Below are positions 8,401-14,919 of a stretch of DNA of 30,024 bases, piece by piece; within the stretch, counting starts at the first letter, position 1; every line of letters starts with the position of its first letter. A model generated the notes under the pieces. The model made no database searches. It saw only the letters and a program-made list of their open reading frames with translations, and was not told the DNA's origin. The translations under genes were made by a program, and so were the position numbers. Source of the stretch: a virus. Location: positions 1 through 30,024 of IMG/VR virus record IMGVR_UViG_3300010354_000388; one strand, given 5' to 3'.

Positions 8401-8945
8401 GCACTGAAACCGTGAGCGGTTGTTCCTGTTCCGTTTGGATACGAAGAAGAAGTCAAGCCGAGCGCGTGCTGTCCGTACCACAGGTTCACGGTGCCGGTGT
8501 GCCCGTAGTACGCCAAACGAGACAAGTCCCATGCGTAGTCTTTTACTCGGTACAGGTAACGCTGCCGTATGGCTTCAAGGTCGCCCTGAATAATGATGCG
8601 CTCGCCCTGTGGGTGGTACAGGTTGTCGGGGAACGGGTTTGTGCCAGCCCGATCATTGAAATCGAATGTGTACCCGTAGATGCCCTTCTGAAACTGAATG
8701 TACATACGGGCATTGCCCTGTATGATGTACTCCTGTGCCTTCTGCCATGCCTTGCGTAGCGTGGCATACGGACGAGAAAACGATCCGTCACCGGTGCTGT
8801 CGCTTCCGAATGTGGCTCCTGTCCACGATCCTGCTGACCCTGTTTTGCCCATCGGGTGATTGGGCGGGGCAATGTAGATATAGGTGTCCGTATCAATGAT
8901 ACGGGTGGACGGGGTGTTGGGAATTGGTAGGTGTGAGTATGGCAT
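5424..8945 (-). CDS. Tailspike-like beta-helix protein
   Basis: This 1173-aa protein has a short N-terminal arm (residues 1-35). It is followed by a pectate-lyase/tailspike-type entry motif: GSAGSWTGATFG around 36-47, then GDGSFSRPYATLRKAWQKAQ at 52-71 and a MYIQFQKGIYGY strand. HPQGERIIIQGD follows near 112-123. The long central part is a series of short hydrophobic strands, Gly/Asn turns and 'IRNL', 'IYIEN' type rungs, consistent with a right-handed beta-helix. This suggests a trimeric spike that binds or cleaves surface polysaccharide. No catalytic residues can be assigned by eye. The last ~30 residues are Gly/Tyr/Pro-rich. The ATG has no clear Shine-Dalgarno but sits 6 nt after a late-promoter-like box. 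Confidence 0.72.
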   Translation of the reverse strand: MPYSHLPIPNTPSTRIIDTDTYIYIAPPNHPMGKTGSAGSWTGATFGSDSTGDGSFSRPYATLRKAWQKAQEYIIQGNARMYIQFQKGIYGYTFDFNDRAGTNPFPDNLYHPQGERIIIQGDLEAIRQRYLYRVKDYAWDLSRLAYYGHTGTVNLWYGQHALGLTSSSYPNGTGTTAHGFSAQDEMGYVSIVNAAQSTPCNRSYTDLYNGIYTNGRYSMSSGSPWFRSHLNHGLSYEEAKGIQGIARIENASANSNDLRLQFKNLNLDARIAVYPGTTLNGKVNGGLDNTLSFIGSGTVIIPNNYPEPQYSEPNGYYGPTLGVLDNCTLVGTTWGNDNGAVTYGVYPPTSVIPGGVSLSYPDRESGDVHITDDPHVLTNFPVVIKVYAQSATGDGYQQKPVPFLIDGGRVGAIRNIMLVNGDIEGISYSRLPNGQTLAPCHMMDTAAGTAIYDNRTRSFAGMMLLNGAKVKIRNLGMVGWGTVTNSAAIMITDGSELGADLVFEEDSYYNRQGAQLAGTPNTYAELGRLYNTPIFLTTNGGGIHCDAGSKISLLESFDASTALVPRSLLYGLFNIWIQTSPWNGHSGIIANQSEINLPSTAVHNYGALPGGVRLSLTLPVFSGATVFGGATAMFLHPSVLNNSGGRGVTYSSIVAYSVTPSGGRTPFARILYVTTNGETFASVASPANEETGWTNAGTTVTVSSGTAPTLASIQNQPVLAYGIMLNQHQNDSYLTLKNFFAAGNTLEFYAYQDIAEGITAPGGYAVGPNGCFFRTPAGITLTLSKSGMGFSYGIYGPWAKDSLPSTFLSHYYNAQGYGINLRTSRCTHSGTLDMSGKNYIQIYMLSASNWYGRGSLMHIMNGAHTNLYIENSKMEVIDSANALLTRQCQLFGYDSINSRGAYPVFVGYSGKLTFAGTAVSINSPLARRAITSSAQFGGYTLGLGTTLGPEPTIKTVFDSSSLVNCPRISHDGELHLTSDDKGNYPFIVGYEGGVDSTAYADTTNDTTTKGAELSVYLNAKLHGYGSLMNFWNTTQVKAGLAGSGAPGLMTRQPYGTNATNNQQLLYNSPRGASMWFIAYPTGTGKTRNLHGWYGTSTPTNGSNNGLYMSRIGFTLGPAASEDWYSPAVFNTLRPQRSGGFTADPPGYTGAAVYTGYVNGYPGPQVSTYYYGSL

Positions 8946-8951
8946 CGTGTG

Positions 8952-8959
8952 TATTTATG
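8952..8959 (-). promoter_or_regulatory. Late-promoter-like box upstream of the tailspike-like gene
   Basis: On the minus strand the octamer is CATAAATA, one mismatch from the T4 late consensus TATAAATA, and it is followed by C as at the other two boxes. It lies in the 18-nt gap between the collar fibre and the tailspike-like gene, ending 6 nt before the ATG. With T4-like spacing the transcript would begin at or next to the start codon, so a message made from it would be leaderless or nearly so. Activity is inferred. Confidence 0.5.
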
Positions 8960-8963
8960 TGAA

Positions 8964-11399
8964 TCAGCCTATGAAGATTCCACCAAAGCAGTTGTGGTTT
9001 GCATTAAACGGTTTTCCGTAGTAAACTACCCTAACCGTGTCTCCTGCCGTGAGGTTTGCGTAGCCGTCTGCGTTAACCTGAATATGAACCAAATCCACCG
9101 TAGTACTGTTCGGTGTGACAGCCGCAGGTCCAATGCTTGCCTCGCTTGCAGTACCAAAGTTTTTTGCAATATAGAATCCTCCACCGCCCTCTGTTCCATT
9201 GAGTCTCCAAGAACCAGAGGAGTGAGCAAACAGTATGCGGGCAGAGAAGTAGTACCTGCCTGTGATGGGTGCGGTAAAAACTCCAGTGCTTGGATTGTAC
9301 ACATTAACCCCGTTGTATGTGTCGTTTATGGAAGTGGTACTGTATACCAAAGTGGTGTAGTTTACTTGCTTGGTGGTTACTATGTCTGCTGCTGCCGTAC
9401 CTGCTAAGAACGCAGGATTCTTGTGCTTAAGCGTACCGTTCACATCAAGGGACGCGCCTGGCGTGGCTGTGCCGATTCCCAATCTTGAATCTGAAGTAAA
9501 GCGCATACCCTCTGCGCCAGCAGACCTGCCCCGTGGGGTGAATTCAAAAGACAAAGCCGTGCCGTGGGTATTTGAAGTAAAAGCCTCTTCAGCAACCACA
9601 TTAAATCCGCCGTTTCTGCCGCCCACACCACTCAAATTTCCGTAAATTGTGCCGTCCCAACCAAAACCACTAATCCGAGACAAAACATCACCACTTTGAA
9701 CAGCCAGTGGAGCAGCAACGGTTCCACGGCTGGAATAGCACCGCAACGAAACACCCACATCCACTCCACTTGGGTCTGCTTTCACCAGTGCAATCTCGGA
9801 GTTTCCGTTGTGTCTCAATACAAAGTTGGCGAAATCACCAACAGAACTACTGGAAACCGCGTTTCCAATCGCAAAGGTTCCTCCCTGCGTGAACACCGCA
9901 CGAAGCGTTCCGGTGCCAGCATCACCTGGAGTGTTGGTGTAGATTCCCAAGTCACCGTTTGAGCCACCCACATTCCGTGTCCGCAGGTCACGAACAAGCA
10001 GGTTGTTGTACGGCAGGTCGATGCCGTCCACGATAGCCGCTCGGGTGTACGACTTGGCTTTTATGATGTACCGCACCGCAAGGTACGGTGGCAGGTTGTT
10101 GTGGGGGTCATTACCACCTTGAGAATCAACACCCCGTCTTGTCGAGAGTTCGTAAGCGGGATTGGTTCCCGCAGAAAAACTAAAATCTTTGGCTGTACTT
10201 GACTCATTGCCCAGCCAATAGTAATCACTGGCATTTCCTCTTGGGTGGTCGTGAGCAGGCATCTCTGCCGTGGTGAGCGTGTGCTTCTCTTCGCCGCCGA
10301 ACGCGCCCATGCTGTACACATTGTTGCGCGACTCATCAAGACCATTGCTACCCAACGAGAAAGTGAAATTATCTGGTTGACCACCAACTGGAACAAGAGC
10401 AGAACCATCAGCACCAACAAGAAAACGAGAAGTCAAGTCAGGCGTATAGAAATGCGTAATTGCAACGGCTGTGACCGTTGTTGCATTAATAGTACCGCGA
10501 ACATTTGCTGGTACCCAGGTACCCGCAGTAATGGTGTAGTTGGACGCTGGCTTAAATGCAGCATTCACATACTCAAAGTACTTTTTGGTGGTGTTGTATC
10601 TCCAAGCAGTAGAAACAGTGAGTTTGTTGTTTGCCGTGTCTATTGCCCGAATCTGCCCCTCAACAAGAATCAACGCGTTAAGAGTGTCCTCTTCTCCAGT
10701 TGAACTTACGGTTCCAGGAAAACTCTGACCAGTTTTGGGCAACAGAATGTAATCACCAACAGTGGTTCCTGACGGAATCGCAGAAAGCGTGAGTTCCACG
10801 ATGTGCCCGTACATGGGAACACGATCACCTGTGTCATAGCACAGTTTGGAATACAGTTCAGGATAGTCTGTTACTCTGTACGAAGTGGCATTGCACGGCA
10901 ACCATGTGTCAGGAATGGCTGTTCCTGCAAACGGCATGATCGTGCCCACAGGCTGAATCTCGTCCACGGAGATGGTGGACGAGCCGCCGATCTGCGTGCC
11001 CAGGTAGTTCATCACCAAGTGTCCGCTGCCGTTGGTGTTTCGGGTAAGTATTGGCTTTACTACCGTGCCAACAGCACTGGGTGGGGTGGACGACAGGCTT
11101 CCTCCTGCAACAGACGACAGGAACATCACTGGTGCGGAGATGCCCGAAAACTGTGGCAGGTCAATGTACCCGTGATAGGTTACCTCAAAGTTGTTGGAGT
11201 CAGTACGGCTGCTGACCACGCCAGCCACCTCTGCATTGGCGGCGGAATCAGCCTGTGCCAGCACATACTTTGGCGGGGAAGAGGTAGGATTCCACCGAAT
11301 CACATCACCAACAGTGAAACCGTGAGCAGTCTGTGTGATGGCTTCTTTGAGTGTCTTGGTTACGGCTGCGCCGCCTGTGAGTATTAGTGATGATCCCAT
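8964..11399 (-). CDS. Modular tail fibre: shared domain, tail collar, His-rich tip motif, C1q-like domain
   Basis: This 811-aa fibre is built from recognisable modules. Residues about 20-134 are a domain that also occurs twice in the next-upstream fibre (AHGFTVGDVIRW ... AEVAGVVSS ... VVKPIL). Residues about 149-190 match the phage tail collar domain (IQPVGTIMPFAG, then PDTWLPCNAT, YPELYSKL). Around 370-455 is the collar-fibre tip pattern GGEEKHTLTTAEMPAHDH, then NDPHNNLPPYLAVRYIIKA, with a possible metal-binding HDH, similar in style to T4 gp12. A LGIGTATPGASLDVNG linker lies near 645-660. Residues about 661-811 look C1q/TNF-like (YNPSTGVFTAPITGRYYFSA), ending GGIFIG. The Shine-Dalgarno AGGA is 7 nt before ATG. 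It likely binds the host surface, in the T4 gene 12/wac position. Confidence 0.83.
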   Translation of the reverse strand: MGSSLILTGGAAVTKTLKEAITQTAHGFTVGDVIRWNPTSSPPKYVLAQADSAANAEVAGVVSSRTDSNNFEVTYHGYIDLPQFSGISAPVMFLSSVAGGSLSSTPPSAVGTVVKPILTRNTNGSGHLVMNYLGTQIGGSSTISVDEIQPVGTIMPFAGTAIPDTWLPCNATSYRVTDYPELYSKLCYDTGDRVPMYGHIVELTLSAIPSGTTVGDYILLPKTGQSFPGTVSSTGEEDTLNALILVEGQIRAIDTANNKLTVSTAWRYNTTKKYFEYVNAAFKPASNYTITAGTWVPANVRGTINATTVTAVAITHFYTPDLTSRFLVGADGSALVPVGGQPDNFTFSLGSNGLDESRNNVYSMGAFGGEEKHTLTTAEMPAHDHPRGNASDYYWLGNESSTAKDFSFSAGTNPAYELSTRRGVDSQGGNDPHNNLPPYLAVRYIIKAKSYTRAAIVDGIDLPYNNLLVRDLRTRNVGGSNGDLGIYTNTPGDAGTGTLRAVFTQGGTFAIGNAVSSSSVGDFANFVLRHNGNSEIALVKADPSGVDVGVSLRCYSSRGTVAAPLAVQSGDVLSRISGFGWDGTIYGNLSGVGGRNGGFNVVAEEAFTSNTHGTALSFEFTPRGRSAGAEGMRFTSDSRLGIGTATPGASLDVNGTLKHKNPAFLAGTAAADIVTTKQVNYTTLVYSTTSINDTYNGVNVYNPSTGVFTAPITGRYYFSARILFAHSSGSWRLNGTEGGGGFYIAKNFGTASEASIGPAAVTPNSTTVDLVHIQVNADGYANLTAGDTVRVVYYGKPFNANHNCFGGIFIG

Positions 11400-11451
11400 G
11401 TGTGTTCCTGTTAGTAGACTGCTTTATTCCGCAAAAACTCCGTGGACGCCA

Positions 11452-14400
11452 TCAACAAATTCTGACGATACTATAAGACATTCCGAGATTTGCACCACCA
11501 ACCACTGAGATGGTTCCGCCGAACATATGCTTAATGACTCCTTTTACGGTAGCGGTGGGGGAGGTGACCCACATAATAAATGGAACCATTTCGTATACTT
11601 CTGGAGAATAGAGGTCGGAATTGTGTTTTGATCCACTCGCATTAAAATTGAAGTGGATGTTTTTTCCAGGAAATGTTTGCACTGCCAAAGTTCCAGACAC
11701 TGCTTGTATCCCTACTCTTCCGTAATAAGCAGCACTCGCTCTGAAATTGGTGGAGTATGTAATGTTGTTGTACGGCTGCACGAAATACACCCCGCGCGGA
11801 ATAGTTACGCTATATGAACTGTAAACAGCAGTGAGATCGGTAAAGTCTCCTGTGTATACTGTGGTTCCGCTCAAACTGTCGGTCCACCCTCTAGTTGTAT
11901 CGGTGGCGGGAGAATTTGTGTTTATTTTTACAGAATAGACAGTACCTCCAGATATCAGATCCGTGTCCCACTCTACGGTTCCGTTAGTGGCTGACGCAAC
12001 CAACCGATCACCGATGGCTGGTGCACCGCCGCCGTATATCGTGGTGGTTCCGGTCACTTCAAGGTCTGTGGTCTTGATCTTTCCGTTTACATCAAGAGTT
12101 GTGGTTGGATTGTGCTTGTTTATGCCGATATTTACCGTTGTGCCATTGTAATTCATCAGCATACCGACTTGCTGACCACCCGCTGCTGCCCACGGACCAA
12201 GACCGAACGCTTGAGTTACCCCGCCGCCGCCCTGCTTGCCGAAGATCAGGTAAGCACCACCACCGTATTGGTTGACGCCGTTGTAATCTCCAGTCTGACC
12301 ACTTGCGTTCATAAGTATGAAGTTGCCGTCCGTTGCTTTCATGTATATTTGAGGACGGGGACTTGTGTTGGTGTCACCCTGTATCAAAAGACGAGGCTTA
12401 TGTGTCGCCAGACTCGCAATATCAGTTGTGGTTCCGATGTTTACTGCGTGGGCAAAAGAGGCGGTGAATCCTGTTATGGTGAAAACATCGGACATGGACA
12501 CCGTGTCTCCGAGATTGCCCGCAGAATCGTTTGCGATGCCCCACCGCAGCATAGGGGAAGTTCCACTGACACCCAACACAAAAACAGATCGGTCAAGTGT
12601 TCCATTCAGACTGCTCATGTATCCGACTGCACCGACTCGTGGGCGCACTCCGCGTCCTATCACCAAGTTTGCATCAGAATAATCCGTTCCAATCACTATG
12701 CGAGAAGCAATGGTTACTCCGTTGATGGTGTCGGTATCATTCCTAACTGTTATGAGGTCTTGCCCCTGCGGTGTGCCTGCAAGGGTTTTTCCGAGTCTCA
12801 AGTCTCCATTCACATCTAGTTGTGCCATTATTCGGGCTGAACCAGCCGCTGCATCGGTGATGTATCGACTCCATCCTCCACCGATACCAACCAGTGTCCC
12901 TGTTCTTCCACGAGTATCAGAATAGTATGTGGTTCCTGCTGCTACACGAATGGACTCTTTTCCGTATTGATTGCCGTCATAGTGACCAATCACCAAATCT
13001 CCGCTGAAACCGTCGCGGATGTCAGTAACCAAGAAACGAGTCACATCAGCAGAAGCACCTGTTATGCCAACTTCTGCGCGAATGTCTCCACGATACGAGA
13101 ACAGGTATCCTGACTTTGGTCCTGTAGCCATGAAAAGCGGCTTGCGTATGCGACCAAATGCAACAGGAGGATTCAGCGTTTGACAAGCAGCACCGGACTC
13201 GAAAGAACCTGTTGAACCAGCGCAGCCGGTGTTCAAAAAATACACGGAGCCAGCATTAAGCGCAAAAGTTGATCCAGCAGAAGACAGGTCAAAGAAACCG
13301 TCCATGAGAACATCAAAGCCGGTATAGGTTTTGTAACCTGATTCTCCGGTTTCTCCTGCAAATCCAACCACCATGCCAGCCACTTCTGCTTCTTCTTCAG
13401 AGTCAGCCTGTGCCTTTACGAAAATTCCGTAATCGTGATACTCTGCGTATGTGTTACCGCTGGAATTGTAAATGTACGACAGTGTTACACCCGGCGAATA
13501 CGGCTTGAAGCGCACCATATCGCCCAACGAGAATTTGTTTGCTTGATTTATTCTGGTGGAAACAGAGGTGGCGTTAGACAACACCAGTGGACTTGAGAGA
13601 ACTCCTCCAGTAAAAGGCAGCACCACGCCTGATGTGGCTGAAGTGGCAATCAGGACAGCCTTGTGCACGACTCCCGAAGCGGTCGGTTGACTGCTTGTCA
13701 AGTTTCCTGCCACATACGGAGACAGGTAATATGTTGTGCCTGGAATGAGCGGCTGACCATCGTTTATGGGGGTGAAGTCCCCGAATATCTCTCCCAAGAA
13801 TGTGAGTTCAAAATCGTGGCTTCCAATCACCTTTGACACCAAACCAACCACTTCTGCGTTTTGACCGTCTGTTGCTATGGCTGATGCGTATGTTGCGCCA
13901 TTCAAGCGCACAGGCATTCCAAACTGAAGTCCGTGAGAGATTTGACGGACTGTTTTTCGGTTTGCGCCGTCCTTGATGTTCATAAACGGACGAGCACCGT
14001 AAGTGGCTCCGCTTAAAACCTCTGCAAAAACTGTTGCACCAGCGGGATAGTAACGAGAAAACTCAATGGAGCGATTCGATGTTGTTCCATTGATATCGTT
14101 TACGGTGAACATGAGTCCGTGCGCGGATGTGATGCCGCCATTAAACTCCAATCCGTATCCATGAATGATCAGATTGCCGTTGTTGTAAGGAATGATTCCG
14201 TATGTGTCACCATCAAATCCAATGTGTGCATTACCCTTCCAAGTTCCAGTCAATCCAGCCACTTGAGTGGGAGTCCACAACCACTCTGCGGTGGCTCCAC
14301 TGCTGCCGCGGTCAATAAGCAGACCGCCGCCGCCTGCGGCTGTGATCTTGCTGTCGTCTGATCCCGCTGCGGTGTTGCCAAGCACGATTGCGTAGTCGTC

Positions 14401-14721
14401 AATGGTGACAATGCTTGCATTAACGGTGAAAGTGTCTGCATTGAATGTGACTGGACCGTTGAATGTGACACCGCTGCTGAAGTTGACGGGTTGCAGGAAT
14501 GTAATGCCTTTGTTCACATTGGTGCGAATGTCTGCCGTGAAAACACCAGAAGCAGAAATGCCAACATCAATAGAATCAGAACTGATACCATCGTATATCC
14601 GCATTTTGTTGAGTTTGTAGGTCTGCGTGTTTGTGGTATCACGCCACACATTGAATGTGTCACCCAACTCAACATTGTCGATCTGATAGGTATTTTCGTC
14701 TGGTCCGGTGCTTGCTGCCAT
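11452..14721 (-). CDS. Large modular tail fibre with two copies of the shared domain
   Basis: This 1089-aa protein has a fibre-like N-terminus (residues 1-165) with a VTFNGPVTFNADTFTVNAS strand repeat, then IDDYAIVLGN and a GGGGLLIDRG segment. That arrangement is common in fibres of T4-like environmental phages. Residues about 257-373 and 389-546 are two copies of the domain also found in the following gene. Later there is a VNIGINKHNPTTTLDVNGKI motif, typical of fibre stems. The last ~140 residues (VTIPRGVYFVQPY ... MFGGTISVVGG ... SIVRIC) resemble a C1q/TNF-type jelly roll, but weakly. I see no S74 self-cleaving chaperone at the end. The start follows the 63-aa gene by 3 nt, and a late-promoter-like box lies 65 nt upstream. 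A 52-nt gap with nothing recognised separates it from the next fibre. Confidence 0.78.
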   Translation of the reverse strand: MAASTGPDENTYQIDNVELGDTFNVWRDTTNTQTYKLNKMRIYDGISSDSIDVGISASGVFTADIRTNVNKGITFLQPVNFSSGVTFNGPVTFNADTFTVNASIVTIDDYAIVLGNTAAGSDDSKITAAGGGGLLIDRGSSGATAEWLWTPTQVAGLTGTWKGNAHIGFDGDTYGIIPYNNGNLIIHGYGLEFNGGITSAHGLMFTVNDINGTTSNRSIEFSRYYPAGATVFAEVLSGATYGARPFMNIKDGANRKTVRQISHGLQFGMPVRLNGATYASAIATDGQNAEVVGLVSKVIGSHDFELTFLGEIFGDFTPINDGQPLIPGTTYYLSPYVAGNLTSSQPTASGVVHKAVLIATSATSGVVLPFTGGVLSSPLVLSNATSVSTRINQANKFSLGDMVRFKPYSPGVTLSYIYNSSGNTYAEYHDYGIFVKAQADSEEEAEVAGMVVGFAGETGESGYKTYTGFDVLMDGFFDLSSAGSTFALNAGSVYFLNTGCAGSTGSFESGAACQTLNPPVAFGRIRKPLFMATGPKSGYLFSYRGDIRAEVGITGASADVTRFLVTDIRDGFSGDLVIGHYDGNQYGKESIRVAAGTTYYSDTRGRTGTLVGIGGGWSRYITDAAAGSARIMAQLDVNGDLRLGKTLAGTPQGQDLITVRNDTDTINGVTIASRIVIGTDYSDANLVIGRGVRPRVGAVGYMSSLNGTLDRSVFVLGVSGTSPMLRWGIANDSAGNLGDTVSMSDVFTITGFTASFAHAVNIGTTTDIASLATHKPRLLIQGDTNTSPRPQIYMKATDGNFILMNASGQTGDYNGVNQYGGGAYLIFGKQGGGGVTQAFGLGPWAAAGGQQVGMLMNYNGTTVNIGINKHNPTTTLDVNGKIKTTDLEVTGTTTIYGGGAPAIGDRLVASATNGTVEWDTDLISGGTVYSVKINTNSPATDTTRGWTDSLSGTTVYTGDFTDLTAVYSSYSVTIPRGVYFVQPYNNITYSTNFRASAAYYGRVGIQAVSGTLAVQTFPGKNIHFNFNASGSKHNSDLYSPEVYEMVPFIMWVTSPTATVKGVIKHMFGGTISVVGGANLGMSYSIVRIC

Positions 14722-14724
14722 GTT

Positions 14725-14916
14725 TTACTCGCGGTTTTTTAAGTGGTTCAGTGCGGTTATGAGTTCTTGAAAACTGTGCTTCAGAGTATTTATCTCCGTT
14801 TCCAGTGCTTCTATCCTGTCTTCGAGCAGCCTTTTGGAGCGGTGTGCGTCCACGACTTCTCGCTCTGGAAGCACCAAAGACTGATTGCTCGTGTGTCTGA
14901 AATATCGTATGCTCAC
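14725..14916 (-). CDS. Small coiled-coil protein, 63 aa, GTG start
   Basis: This 63-aa protein starts at GTG, 3 nt after the stop of the 1741-aa gene, with a clear GAGGT Shine-Dalgarno 6 nt upstream; no ATG fits as well. Residues about 28-60 form a heptad-patterned helix (RLLEDRIEALETEINTLKHS, then FQELITALNHL), so it probably forms a coiled-coil oligomer. It has no membrane segment. Sitting between the large DUF4815-like protein and the first fibre, it may be a trimeric connector or a fibre-assembly chaperone. T4 uses a long coiled-coil (wac) and small chaperones in this part of the genome, but there is no visible sequence match. The coding sequence contains a late-promoter-like box for the fibre downstream. 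Confidence 0.75.
   Translation of the reverse strand: MSIRYFRHTSNQSLVLPEREVVDAHRSKRLLEDRIEALETEINTLKHSFQELITALNHLKNRE
14787..14794 (-). promoter_or_regulatory. Late-promoter-like box before fibre 1
   Basis: The minus-strand octamer GATAAATA has one mismatch from the T4 late consensus TATAAATA, and is followed by CTCTGAA. It lies inside the 63-aa gene, 65 nt before the fibre ATG at 14721. The 13-mer TAAATACTCTGAA (14780-14792) is identical to the one before gene 13. It is placed to drive the fibre genes. Activity is inferred. Confidence 0.45.
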
Positions 14917-14919
14917 GGA

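Noticed and set aside
11452-11900. Possible self-cleaving S74-type chaperone at the end of fibre 1
   Set aside because: The characteristic S74 pattern is not seen; the end resembles a short jelly roll instead.
12112-12819. Plus-strand open frame of 235 aa opposite fibre 1
   Set aside because: It is inside a continuous 1089-codon fibre gene on the other strand, and its Cys/Arg/His-rich product has no family pattern.
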